NCBI GenBank assembly: GCA_027622975.1
Contig: JAQBVN010000001.1
Location: 99,955-163,954 of the forward strand
DNA length: 64,000 nt
Direction: 5' to 3'
Source of the DNA: Bacteroidota bacterium
Lineage (GTDB): Bacteria > Bacteroidota > Bacteroidia > Flavobacteriales_D > Sanyastnellaceae
In this document: positions 16,451-24,645 of the stretch, in pieces
How the letters are laid out: every line of letters begins with the position of its first letter
Position numbering within the stretch: the first letter of the stretch is position 1
Notes under the pieces: generated by a model
What the model was told of the DNA's origin: nothing
The model's input: only the letters and a program-made list of their open reading frames with translations
The model's database searches: none
Translations under genes and position numbers: made by a program

Positions 16451-17906
16451 CCTTGCCGTCTTGAATGGTGATGCCGTGGGCAGAAAGCACGTCGCGAATC
16501 TTGTCGGCCGTGCCCCAGTCTTTGTTGGCCTTCGCCGTGGTGCGCATGTCCACGATCAAGTCGAGGAGCGCGCCCGTTTCGGATTCGTCTCCGCCGCCTG
16601 CGTTGGAGGTGCTTTCCGCTTGCAAGCCCAGCACGTCGCGCATGAAGGCCTGGAACGTGGCCTGCAACGTGGCGATGTCCTGCGCCGTCAGGGCCACCAG
16701 ACCTGCCGCCGCGCCGTTGATGGCCTTCACGCCCTCAAACAGGGTGGCAATGAGAATGGGGGTGTTGAAGTCGTCGTTCATGGCGGCGTGACACTTCTCC
16801 CCAAAGGCGTTGGCGTCGAAGTTTCCTTCTCCAGAGGTTGGGGCCAAACGATTCAACGTGTCCACGGCTTTTTCCAATTTCGCCAATCCCTTCTCCGCCG
16901 CTTGCAGGGCCTCGTTGCTGAAGTCCAACGTGCTGGCGTAGTGGCCCATCAGCATGAAAAAACGCACCGTCATGGGAGTGTAACCCTTGTCGAGGAGCTT
17001 GTGGTTGCCGGTGATGAGTTCTTCAGGGGTGAATCCGTTGCCTTCCGACTTGGCCATTTTCCGGCCGTTGACGGTGAGCATGTTGCCGTGCATCCAATAG
17101 CGGACGGGGCGTTCGACGCCGTTGGCGCCGACGTTTTGGGCAATCTCACATTCGTGGTGAGGAAACTTCAAGTCCATGCCCCCGCCGTGGATGTCAAACG
17201 TCTCTCCCAAGTACTTGGTGCTCATCACCGAACACTCGAGGTGCCACCCGGGGAATCCCATGCCCCAGGGGGATGGCCACTGCATGAGGTGGCTCGAATC
17301 CGCGGCTTTCCAGAGGGCGAAGTCGAGCGGGTCGCGCTTTTCGCTTTGGCCGTCGAGGTCGCGGGTGTTGTTCATGAGTTCGTCAATCTTGCGTCCGGAC
17401 AACTCCCCGTACGGGTGGTCGTCACTGAATTTGCGAACGCTGAAGTACACGCTGCCGTTCACTTCGTAGGCGTAGCCGTTGTCGATGATTTTCTTGATCG
17501 ACTCGATTTGTTCCACGATGTGCCCCGTCGCCGTGGGTTCAATCGAGGGGCGCAGGATGTTGAACACGTTCATGACGTCGTGAAAGTCGTTGGTGTAGCG
17601 CTGCACGACTTCCATGGGCTCGAGGTTTTCGAGTCGGGCCTTCTTGCCAATCTTGTCTTCGCCGTCGTCCGTGTCGCCCGTCAAGTGGCCGACGTCGGTG
17701 ATGTTTCGAACGTAGCGCACCTTGAATCCGAGGTGCTGCAGGTAGCGGTACACGATGTCGAAGGTCAAAAACGTCCTCACGTTCCCCAAGTGCACGTTGC
17801 TGTACACCGTCGGCCCACACACGTACATCCCTACGAAGGGCGGGTTGATGGGTTCAAACTTTTCCTTTTGCCGGGTCAGGCTGTTGCTGATGTGCAGGGC
17901 GTCCAT
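16425..17906 (-). CDS. cysS: cysteine--tRNA ligase
   Basis: A 493-residue class I synthetase. [17 protein letters not shown] carries the zinc-binding Cys and the HIGH-type signature (HLGN form), [14 protein letters not shown] and HHECEIAQ add zinc ligands, and RKMAKSEGN is the KMSKS-type loop. It charges tRNA-Cys. The start at 17906 ([10 protein letters not shown]) is preferred over 17954 because this is the usual N-terminus and a box TTTCTTTG followed by CAC lies 25 bases upstream (17931-17938). Its stop region overlaps the M28 peptidase gene. The gene uses visibly more G/C at third positions in its 5' two thirds than its neighbours. Confidence 0.95.
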   Translation of the reverse strand: MDALHISNSLTRQKEKFEPINPPFVGMYVCGPTVYSNVHLGNVRTFLTFDIVYRYLQHLGFKVRYVRNITDVGHLTGDTDDGEDKIGKKARLENLEPMEVVQRYTNDFHDVMNVFNILRPSIEPTATGHIVEQIESIKKIIDNGYAYEVNGSVYFSVRKFSDDHPYGELSGRKIDELMNNTRDLDGQSEKRDPLDFALWKAADSSHLMQWPSPWGMGFPGWHLECSVMSTKYLGETFDIHGGGMDLKFPHHECEIAQNVGANGVERPVRYWMHGNMLTVNGRKMAKSEGNGFTPEELITGNHKLLDKGYTPMTVRFFMLMGHYASTLDFSNEALQAAEKGLAKLEKAVDTLNRLAPTSGEGNFDANAFGEKCHAAMNDDFNTPILIATLFEGVKAINGAAAGLVALTAQDIATLQATFQAFMRDVLGLQAESTSNAGGGDESETGALLDLIVDMRTTAKANKDWGTADKIRDVLSAHGITIQDGKDGSSWSRG

Positions 17907-17930
17907 GGATCTCTGTTCAAGTTCAGAGTG

Positions 17931-17938
17931 CAAAGAAA
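17931..17938 (-). promoter_or_regulatory. candidate -7 box for cysS (TTTCTTTG + CAC)
   Basis: One mismatch (T for A at position 2) to TAnnTTTG, with the TTTGCAC extension shared with the HU and tRNA-Pro boxes. It lies 24 bases before the chosen ATG. Confidence 0.35.
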
Positions 17939-17969
17939 AGCCCAAACCACGCACAACCTCTCACGGACC

Positions 17970-18929
17970 TCAGCCCAACCTATTTTCTGTTTCAGCCAAT
18001 TGACCAAGACCCTGAAACATGTATTTCATCAATCCTTGTAAATCGTGCGATGCCCTCCAATTCCAATCGTCTTGGGCCTGGCTGTCATCGATGCTGTCGG
18101 GCCAAGAGGCAGCGATCCCTTGTCGATGGTCGGGGCTGTATTCCATGACAAAATCTGGGATTTGAGATTGGATGCATTCCTCCAACTCACGGGGCGAAAA
18201 ACTACACCCGCTTAGGTTGTAAGATGTTCGAATCCCCACATCGGGAGCTTCGAGGAGTTGGATGGTCGCACGAATGGCATCATCCATGCTCATCATGGGC
18301 AAACGCTCGTCGGGATTCAGGTAACACACCATCGACTCACCAGCTCTGGCTTTGGCAAAGGCCTCCACCGCGTAATCTGTGGTGCCTCCTCCAGGCTGTG
18401 ACCGATATCCAATGAGACCGGGATAGCGCAAACTTCTGACATCCACCCCGTATTTGTCGTGGTAGTATTGACACCAGAGTTCGCCGCTGACCTTGGACAA
18501 ACCATACACTGTGGTGGGAACGAGTGCAGCATGTTGGGGCGTGTTTTCTTTGGGGGCGTCTGGACCAAACACAGCAATGGAACTTGGCCAAAACACTTGA
18601 TCCACCAAGCCATCTTTGGCCGCTTCCAACATCACAAGCAAGGACTTCATGTTCAGTTCCCACGCGTCAAGAGGCATGGATTCTCCACGGGCCGAGAGCA
18701 TGGCTACGAGCATGTAGACCGTGCCGATGTCATCACGTTCCAGAATCCTTCTGACGGCATCGGCATCCGTGGCGTCCATTGTCAATGATTCGCTGAGGGC
18801 TGCCTCTGGATGGGGGACGGCCCGCAAATCAGCCAACAGGACCTGGTCAGGACCGTGTTTGGCTTGCAATGCAAGCATCAATTCTACACCCAGTTGGCCA
18901 GAAGCCCCGACGATCAGATGTTTTCCCAT
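17970..18929 (-). CDS. L-threonine 3-dehydrogenase, SDR (epimerase-like) type
   Basis: A 319-residue extended short-chain dehydrogenase. The N-terminal Rossmann motif is LIVGASGQLGVELM (GxxGxxG), the active site is FWPSSIAVFG (Ser) and TVYGLSKVSGE (Tyr-x3-Lys), and VRSLRYPGLIGYRSQPGGGTTDYAVEAF is characteristic of the SDR-type threonine dehydrogenases of bacteria. It oxidises L-threonine to 2-amino-3-oxobutyrate with NAD+, the first step toward glycine and acetyl-CoA. The start at 18929 (MGKHLIVGAS) is clear; a longer open frame to 19574 is only antisense to queA. TACCTTCG at 18937-18944 is its likely -7 box, leaving almost no leader. Divergent from queA with 36 bases between starts. Confidence 0.9.
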   Translation of the reverse strand: MGKHLIVGASGQLGVELMLALQAKHGPDQVLLADLRAVPHPEAALSESLTMDATDADAVRRILERDDIGTVYMLVAMLSARGESMPLDAWELNMKSLLVMLEAAKDGLVDQVFWPSSIAVFGPDAPKENTPQHAALVPTTVYGLSKVSGELWCQYYHDKYGVDVRSLRYPGLIGYRSQPGGGTTDYAVEAFAKARAGESMVCYLNPDERLPMMSMDDAIRATIQLLEAPDVGIRTSYNLSGCSFSPRELEECIQSQIPDFVMEYSPDHRQGIAASWPDSIDDSQAQDDWNWRASHDLQGLMKYMFQGLGQLAETENRLG

Positions 18930-18936
18930 GGAGGGA

Positions 18937-18944
18937 CGAAGGTA
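18937..18944 (-). promoter_or_regulatory. candidate -7 box for the threonine dehydrogenase (TACCTTCG)
   Basis: TAnnTTTG with T to C at position 7. The last base is eight bases from the ATG at 18929, predicting a leader of 0-3 bases. It sits back to back with the queA box. Confidence 0.5.
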
Positions 18945-18953
18945 GTGTGAGGG

Positions 18954-18961
18954 TACATTTG
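18954..18961 (+). promoter_or_regulatory. candidate -7 box for queA (TACATTTG)
   Basis: Exact TAnnTTTG match whose last G is five bases before the GTG start at 18966. With the usual 4-6 base distance from -7 box to transcription start, the transcript would begin at or next to the start codon. Confidence 0.6.
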
Positions 18962-18965
18962 TTGT

Positions 18966-20183
18966 GTGGATGCCAGTCAATTTCATTACGAGCTTCCGGA
19001 TGTTGCCATTGCGCGTCATCCCGTTGAGCCTCGAAGGGCAGCCAGGCTCTTGGTGAGGCATCATCAAGGCATGTTGCATCATGCAACATTTGAGGGTCTG
19101 CCCCAGCTTCTCGTGGACGCACAGGTCGATGGGCTTTGGGCCAATGACACCCAGGTGCTGCACGCGCGAATCATGGCGACCAAGCCCACGGGAGGGCAGT
19201 TGGAGGTGTTTCTGCTCGGACCTTCCGAAGGCTTGGCTGAGGAAGAACTTGTCCAGCGAGGACCGAGGTTGTGGAAGGCCATGGTTCGGAATGCCAAACG
19301 GTGGTCTGACGGCATCGCCACGGCGGCAGGGGTCTCGTGCACCATGACCATCCGACGCAAGGAAGAGGCGACTGACGGAACGGCGCAAGTCGAGCTCAGT
19401 TGGGCGGGTTTGGATGGAATGGCATGCACCCTCGGAGAGGTCTTGCAAGATTTGGGGCGTACACCTTTGCCTCCATACATGAAACGTCCTGACGTCCCAT
19501 CGGATCGCGAGGATTATCAAACCGTGTTTGCCGTTGCCCCAGGAAGTGTGGCAGCCCCCACAGCAGGACTTCATTACGACGAAGTGTTGATCTCAGAATT
19601 GAAGGCTGTGGGCTGTCCGCTGCACAAAGTGACATTGCATGTGGGCGCCGGTACATTCAAGCCTTTGACAGAAGGAGACATCTCCAACCACAGAATGCAC
19701 GCTGAGCGTTGTGTCTTTCGGCGTGATGCGCTAGAAAGGATGAAGTCTCAAACCAAACGCGTCGCCACGGGAACCACCACCCTTCGTGCCTTGGAGAGCC
19801 TGTATTGGGCCACGCTTATTCACAAGGCTTCAGGGATGTGGGTGGATGTGGTGCCCCAAGATGCCCCTGAAGGCGCACATTCTTGGCAAGCGAAGGATTG
19901 GTCCGATGTGGATGCCCTGTCCCATGCGTTGGAACATGCCCATTGGAGAAATGAAACGTGGTCATTCGAAACCCAATTGATGGTAGTTCCTGGTTATGAA
20001 GTCCGAATGGTCGCTGGCCTTGTCACCAATTTCCATCAGCCCGGAAGCTCGTTGTTGTGTTTGGTGTCTGCATTCACTGGACAAGAGGGCTGGAGGGGGA
20101 TGTATGAAGAAGCGTTGAAGGAAGGGTATCGTTTCCTGTCATACGGTGACGGTTGCTTGATTTGGGCTTCTCCCCAACCCTGA
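18966..20183 (+). CDS. queA: tRNA preQ1(34) S-adenosylmethionine ribosyltransferase-isomerase
   Basis: A 405-residue QueA. It starts at a GTG (MDASQFHYELPDVAIARHP, the usual Bacteroidota QueA N-terminus) and contains RRAARLLVRH, GLWANDTQVLHARI, LQDLGRTPLPPYMKRP, DREDYQTVFAVAPGSVAAPTAGLHY, HVGAGTFKPL and NFHQPGSSLLCLVSAF. It transfers the ribosyl part of S-adenosylmethionine to preQ1 at the wobble base of tRNAs with GUN anticodons, giving epoxyqueuosine. The open frame begins just five bases after a perfect promoter box, so the mRNA is predicted leaderless. A strong terminator shared with ppiD follows. Confidence 0.95.
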   Translation: MDASQFHYELPDVAIARHPVEPRRAARLLVRHHQGMLHHATFEGLPQLLVDAQVDGLWANDTQVLHARIMATKPTGGQLEVFLLGPSEGLAEEELVQRGPRLWKAMVRNAKRWSDGIATAAGVSCTMTIRRKEEATDGTAQVELSWAGLDGMACTLGEVLQDLGRTPLPPYMKRPDVPSDREDYQTVFAVAPGSVAAPTAGLHYDEVLISELKAVGCPLHKVTLHVGAGTFKPLTEGDISNHRMHAERCVFRRDALERMKSQTKRVATGTTTLRALESLYWATLIHKASGMWVDVVPQDAPEGAHSWQAKDWSDVDALSHALEHAHWRNETWSFETQLMVVPGYEVRMVAGLVTNFHQPGSSLLCLVSAFTGQEGWRGMYEEALKEGYRFLSYGDGCLIWASPQP

Positions 20184-20250
20184 TCGATTGGGGGGGTCAT
20201 CAACATTGAATTCTTCGGGGAGTGCCAAACATGGGTTACGTCTGGAACCA

Positions 20251-20278
20251 AAAAACCCCGCACACTGGCGGGGTTTTT
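20251..20278. terminator. bidirectional intrinsic terminator between queA and ppiD
   Basis: Stem AAAAACCCCGC (20251-20261), loop ACACTG, stem GCGGGGTTTTT (20268-20278). The A tract before and T tract after let it serve both convergent genes. Confidence 0.88.
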
Positions 20279-20297
20279 CATGCCATAGGACGTCAAA

Positions 20298-22361
20298 TCA
20301 ATTCGCGGTCCGACGGTTGTCCTCGATCCCAGCTTCCTTTTGCATGATGCTAAGAACCGTGAAGGGGAAGTTTGCACGAGCGCGTGTTGCGAGCGTGCTC
20401 TGCTCTTCAAGGTAGCTGTCCTTGCTGGAGGCTTCGGTCACGCTTTGGGGAGCAATGACCCAAACACCGTGGTTGCCCACGATTGGACTGGACATCATGC
20501 CTGTAGGAATCGCAAATGCGGCGCCTGCAACTTTGGGTTCGGTCGATGCCCCGCTGCCGCGCACCGTGGGAAACTTGATGCTGAGATCCGAGCCAGTTTT
20601 GACCGTCTCTCCGACAGCTTCTGCCACCTCTTCGAGGTTGGCGCCATCCATTTTCTTGGCGTACAGCTTGCCTTTGGCTTCGTTCAATGCCCCGGTGCGC
20701 ATTTCTTCTTCCACATCTTCGAACGAGGGCTCTCCCGCGGTGCGCGATGCATCGAGGTGAGCGACGATGTAAAAATCGGCTGTGAGGATGGGGTTGGAAA
20801 CCTCGCCTTTCTCACTGCGGTATGTCCATCCTACGATTTCAGAGGCATCCCGGATGCCCGCAATGGCCTTGGCATTGGAGGCAATGTCTTTGGCCTCTCC
20901 AGTCGCGTATCCAGCTTCTTCCGCAGCAGCGAGCAGGGACTCTTTGGATGTCGCATTGATGGCAAATTCACTGGCTTGAGCGTAGGCGTCACGGGCTGTG
21001 GCTGCAGATGCCGCCACGTCTCGGGTGATGTAAGCGACACGTGCCTCTTCGGTTTCAGTGCGGCGGTCGAGAACTTCAATCAGGTGCACTCCATAGGTGG
21101 TTTCCACCCATCCAAGGGCTCCAATCCGTTCGTTGAAACAGAAATCCTCAAACGGTTTGACCATTTGTCCTTTGGGGAAGAAATCATAGACGCCCCCTGT
21201 GCTCTTGGATCCAGGGTCTCCGCTGAAACGTTCCACCAAATCATCGAAGTCTCCACCCTTGCGAAGCACTTGCTTCAAGCTGTCTGCACGTGCGCCGAGT
21301 TCAGCCATTTCGGCTTCGTCTTTCGCGTTTTTCGCCGACAGCAAGATGTGACGACACTTGGCAGCAGTGTCAGGCACCATGACCCGTTCCAGGATCCGAG
21401 ACACAACCATTTGATCACCTTTGGTGTAGGGTCCAAAGACGGTTCCTTCGGCCTCTGAGAAAAACCCGCTTTCGGTCAAGTTGGTTTCCACCTGCTTCAG
21501 TCGCAAATTCCGAACATCAGCCTTTCCACCATTGGCATTTGTCGCATAGGCTTCCACGTCATCCGCTTCTTTCCAATCGTCCGCCACTGCTTCTAGCTCA
21601 ATTTCCATCGCCTTGACGTCGGCATCACTTGCGCCCAATGGAATCTTCACGTACGTGATGTCTCGCCCTTCTTTCTGTTCGTACTTGGGCTCGTTTTTGT
21701 GCGCGTTGAAATAAGCCTTGACGTCGCGATCACTCAGGCTCACGTCGCCGTCAGGAATGTTCTTGTACAACTTGACGACGTACTTGATTTCAGCCTTGCG
21801 CTCAGTGCTGATGTGCTCATACTTGCCTTCGATGCTGTTCGTGTAGGGAGCCTTGGCCAAGAGGGCGTCAACTTTTTCCTTCTGACGCTTCTCGAGAATC
21901 AAGCGCTTGTAGCTCAGCAAGTTGAGTTTCCCCTGGTCTGTTGTAAGCATGGCGCCAAAGTTTTGTTGCCAAAACGACTTGTTCTCACCATTGCTATAAA
22001 ACGCACGGCCCATGTACGGGCTGTCCAAATCACCAAAGAGCATTTCCTGGAACTCGGCGTCAGTGACTTGCACGCCCAAATCGTCGTAGAGATCCTCCCA
22101 CACGATTTTTGAGGTCAAATCACTCCACACCTCTTCTCCCAACTGGTCTCCGGAGAAGCCGAGACGGCGACGTTCATCAATTTCAATGCGATAATCCAAG
22201 GCTGAGATGCTTTGGCCGCCGACGCTTCCGACGTCACGCGCATTCCCTTGGCCCAACAGGGCGAGCACTGCATCGTAGGGAATCAAGAATCCCAACATGC
22301 CGATGCCGATCATTGTGAGCAACAGGCCTTGCCGGTTGCGGATGTTTTCAATCATTGCCAT
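20298..22361 (-). CDS. periplasmic folding chaperone / peptidylprolyl isomerase, PpiD/SurA-like
   Basis: A 687-residue protein anchored by one N-terminal helix (GLLLTMIGIGMLGFLIPYDA, about 12-35) with the body outside. It follows the PpiD plan: SurA_N-like region (VGGQSISALDYRIEIDERRR through about 190), a central parvulin domain (CRHILLSAKNAKDEAEM, FDDLVERFSGDPGSKSTGG, KPFEDFCFNERIG, VETTYGVHLIEV; about 335-440), then a second, degenerate parvulin-like part. It assists folding of outer-membrane and secreted proteins. It is the last gene of the conserved envelope cluster. A box TATCTTCG lies 31 bases upstream at 22392. Confidence 0.87.
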   Translation of the reverse strand: MAMIENIRNRQGLLLTMIGIGMLGFLIPYDAVLALLGQGNARDVGSVGGQSISALDYRIEIDERRRLGFSGDQLGEEVWSDLTSKIVWEDLYDDLGVQVTDAEFQEMLFGDLDSPYMGRAFYSNGENKSFWQQNFGAMLTTDQGKLNLLSYKRLILEKRQKEKVDALLAKAPYTNSIEGKYEHISTERKAEIKYVVKLYKNIPDGDVSLSDRDVKAYFNAHKNEPKYEQKEGRDITYVKIPLGASDADVKAMEIELEAVADDWKEADDVEAYATNANGGKADVRNLRLKQVETNLTESGFFSEAEGTVFGPYTKGDQMVVSRILERVMVPDTAAKCRHILLSAKNAKDEAEMAELGARADSLKQVLRKGGDFDDLVERFSGDPGSKSTGGVYDFFPKGQMVKPFEDFCFNERIGALGWVETTYGVHLIEVLDRRTETEEARVAYITRDVAASAATARDAYAQASEFAINATSKESLLAAAEEAGYATGEAKDIASNAKAIAGIRDASEIVGWTYRSEKGEVSNPILTADFYIVAHLDASRTAGEPSFEDVEEEMRTGALNEAKGKLYAKKMDGANLEEVAEAVGETVKTGSDLSIKFPTVRGSGASTEPKVAGAAFAIPTGMMSSPIVGNHGVWVIAPQSVTEASSKDSYLEEQSTLATRARANFPFTVLSIMQKEAGIEDNRRTAN

Positions 22362-22391
22362 GGTCCTCTGGCTTTGCGTTTTTCAGGTTCG

Positions 22392-22399
22392 CGAAGATA
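22392..22399 (-). promoter_or_regulatory. candidate -7 box for ppiD (TATCTTCG)
   Basis: One change from TAnnTTTG; would add a separate promoter for ppiD downstream of the CNNM gene with a leader near 25 bases. Confidence 0.4.
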
Positions 22400-22433
22400 A
22401 CATTTCCACGGCAACTGAGCACCATGTCTTGGC

Positions 22434-23726
22434 TTACCTCTCTCCATGAGGCCAAACCTCCACCCATTCCACGCGATTTTCACTCACTTCACGCACCACA
22501 AGTTGCACTCCTTCGACCTCGACAAGCGTGCCCTCTTCCGGAATGTCTCCGACCTCGTGAAGAACCAATCCACCCAAGGTTTCATAGGTGTCACCGAGCG
22601 GCAATTCCCAGCCATGGGTGTCATTGAGTACGCGAATTTCGCGCCTCGCAGGCACCATCCAACTCTCCTCAGAAATGGGATGCTCCAAGTCTAATTCTTC
22701 GTGGTCGTGTTCGTCATCTATTTCACCGAGTAGTTCTTCGACGATGTCTTCCATGGTCAAAATCCCAGCCGTCCCTCCAAATTCATCCAACACCACCGCG
22801 AGGTGACGTCGCCGTCTCAGAAATTGTCGCAACAACTCGTCACCAGGCATGGGTTCAGGCACCACAAATGTGGGCAGCAAAATTTCCTTCAACGAGGATG
22901 GACGCCGAAACAGATCTTTGGCGTGGACGTACCCGACGATGTGATCAATGTCTCCCTTGTAGACGACGAGTTTGGAATAACCCGTTTCAGCAAACTCCCT
23001 CTGTAAATCCTCAATGCTCGTCTCGAGTTCAATCCCGCTCACCTCGTTCCGTGGCACCATGGAATCGCGGGCTTGGACTTCAGGGAGATCCAAGGCATTC
23101 TTCAGAATTTGAAGTTCATGCTCCAGTTCTTGTTCAGGCTCCATTTGGCCGCTCAACGTGTTGATGAAATGGTCCAAATCTTGAGCTCCCAAGGTGTCGA
23201 GAGCCTGCGATGTGGAGTGACGAGAACCAAAAGGACGGATCAAAGCCTTGCTGATCACCATCACGAGCCAAGCCGGCAAAGCCAACACGCCAAAGACCAC
23301 AATCAAAGGGAAGGCGAACAGGTCTAGCCATTTGTTGGGAGAGGCGTGGAAGAGGCTTTTGGGCATGAACTCTGCAACAACCAGCACCACAGCCGTGGTC
23401 ACCAGGGTCTGGGTTGCAAGAACCACGGTAGGCTGGCTAGCCTCTTGCCAACCGGACACCCCGAAAATCCACTGTCCAATGAGGGCTCCTGATTCCATAC
23501 CACAAAGCACCAAAGCCAAATTGTTTCCAACGAGCATCGACGCAATGAAGAGCTGGGGGCGGTCGGACAGAAAGGAGACAATCTGGCCACGCAAACTTTG
23601 CTGCGCACGGAGTTCGGTTTGCAGTCTGCTCGACGCGACAAAGGCCATTTCCATGCCCGAAAAGAAGGCGGAAGCCAAGAGCGAAAGGGCCACGACAGCC
23701 AGCGAACTCGAAGGGTCAGGATCCAT
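22434..23726 (-). CDS. CNNM/CorC-family transporter-like membrane protein (hemolysin family)
   Basis: A 430-residue protein: DUF21/CNNM membrane domain with about four helices (residues 1-190; ALSLLASAFFSGMEMAFVA, NNLALVLCGMESGALIG), a CBS-domain pair (about 200-335; ARDSMVPRNEVSG, RHLAVVLDEFGGTAGILTMEDIVEELLGEI) and a C-terminal CorC_HlyC domain (345-425; DTHGWELPLGDTYETLGG). Members of this family move or regulate Mg2+ or Na+; the hemolysin name is historical. It is a paralogue of GldE encoded 5 kb away. It starts 33 bases after the small membrane protein. Confidence 0.88.
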   Translation of the reverse strand: MDPDPSSSLAVVALSLLASAFFSGMEMAFVASSRLQTELRAQQSLRGQIVSFLSDRPQLFIASMLVGNNLALVLCGMESGALIGQWIFGVSGWQEASQPTVVLATQTLVTTAVVLVVAEFMPKSLFHASPNKWLDLFAFPLIVVFGVLALPAWLVMVISKALIRPFGSRHSTSQALDTLGAQDLDHFINTLSGQMEPEQELEHELQILKNALDLPEVQARDSMVPRNEVSGIELETSIEDLQREFAETGYSKLVVYKGDIDHIVGYVHAKDLFRRPSSLKEILLPTFVVPEPMPGDELLRQFLRRRRHLAVVLDEFGGTAGILTMEDIVEELLGEIDDEHDHEELDLEHPISEESWMVPARREIRVLNDTHGWELPLGDTYETLGGLVLHEVGDIPEEGTLVEVEGVQLVVREVSENRVEWVEVWPHGER

Positions 23727-23759
23727 GCAAATGCCAGTGGTTCATCGAAAGATACGGAA

Positions 23760-23975
23760 TCAATCGTTGGGGGTTGATGCCATGCGCTTTCTGAAGGTGC
23801 GACGCACCATCCACCACAGCCATGAGATGCAAGGAAACAAGCCCTGGACCCAACGGGGGCTGGCTTCGCTCATCCACACCCACACGACGTAGCCTGTTGC
23901 CACCACGGACATCACCAGCCAGAACCGCTCAGCAGCAAGGGCAGTTTTTTCCGCGAAGGAAGGAGAATCGCTCAT
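23760..23975 (-). CDS. small membrane protein of unknown function
   Basis: A 71-residue protein with two hydrophobic stretches (FWLVMSVVATGYVVWVWM and WVQGLFPCISWLWWMV) and a basic tail, so probably an inner-membrane hairpin with both ends in the cytoplasm. It sits between lptC (10 bases upstream) and the CNNM gene (33 bases downstream), the place where other Flavobacteriia also carry a small hypothetical membrane gene. A link with LPS export or with the CNNM protein is possible from context only. Confidence 0.75.
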   Translation of the reverse strand: MSDSPSFAEKTALAAERFWLVMSVVATGYVVWVWMSEASPRWVQGLFPCISWLWWMVRRTFRKRMASTPND

Positions 23976-23985
23976 GGGACAAAGG

Positions 23986-24645
23986 TCAGGGTTTCTTCGG
24001 GTTTTCCGAAGTCGAGTCAGACAGAACCTCCGTCATTCCCAACTCAAACGATCCGGTCGGCGCCAAAATCTCGTACCGCTCAAACCGACTGTCTGCCCGA
24101 AGGCCCCTTCCGCGAAGGACTCCTTGAGCCGTTGTGATCTCTACCGGTCGATGCGTTCGGACCACATCAGAATCATGCAGCCAAACCAGATGTTCGGAAG
24201 ACAGTCGATCTCCTTGTCTGTTGATCAGCACAACATCGTCCCACGCTTCGAGGTGTCCGTGGACGTCGTCGTACGTGCCTCGGGTGGCCGACAGCGACGC
24301 TTCATGGGTGGCTTGGTCTCCCCCGATGTACAAGATGAATCCCTGGTCCACACGCCACGTTGCGGGAGACTTTCCTTCCCCCTTGTCATTCTCCCAGCGC
24401 TCGATCCTCTCCGCCTCGAGAACTTGCACGATGCGTCCGCGTTCCGTGTATTGAAACACCCCTTGTTCCACCACTTGCATCGGTGTGCTTTCTTGCGTTG
24501 CCTCCTCTTCCGCTACGCCGCCAGCGTCCAAGGCCGAACCACATCCCATGATGGGGATCACCAGCACTGCAGCTGTGAAGCAGACCGCCCAAACCAAGAG
24601 GTTCAGGCGGTGCGCAAAGGAGATGCAACAAGGGGTTGGCGTCAT
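23986..24645 (-). CDS. lptC: LPS export ABC transporter periplasmic protein LptC
   Basis: A 219-residue predicted lipoprotein (LLVWAVCFTAAVLVIPIMGC; lipobox IMGC, Cys near residue 35) with an LptC/OstA-like beta-jellyroll: KGDR-like repeats such as GDQATHEASLSATRGTYDD, EAWDDVVLINRQGDRLSSEHLVW and TAQGVLRGRGLRAD. LptC passes lipopolysaccharide from the inner-membrane LptBFG complex to the periplasmic bridge. The start overlaps the stop of the TPR gene (TGATG). Its place in the coaX/OMP/TPR/lptC order is typical of Flavobacteriia. Confidence 0.85.
   Translation of the reverse strand: MTPTPCCISFAHRLNLLVWAVCFTAAVLVIPIMGCGSALDAGGVAEEEATQESTPMQVVEQGVFQYTERGRIVQVLEAERIERWENDKGEGKSPATWRVDQGFILYIGGDQATHEASLSATRGTYDDVHGHLEAWDDVVLINRQGDRLSSEHLVWLHDSDVVRTHRPVEITTAQGVLRGRGLRADSRFERYEILAPTGSFELGMTEVLSDSTSENPKKP

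Noticed and set aside
16302-18041. 579-residue open frame on the plus strand
   Set aside because: Antisense to cysS and the M28 peptidase; composition is a His/Val-rich mirror of those genes and no motif is visible.
17970-19574. 534-residue open frame on the minus strand
   Set aside because: The part upstream of 18929 is antisense to queA; the threonine dehydrogenase start is at 18929.
22434-23726. Hemolysin/toxin
   Set aside because: The hemolysin label of this family is historical; domains are CNNM, CBS and CorC, an ion-transport type protein.
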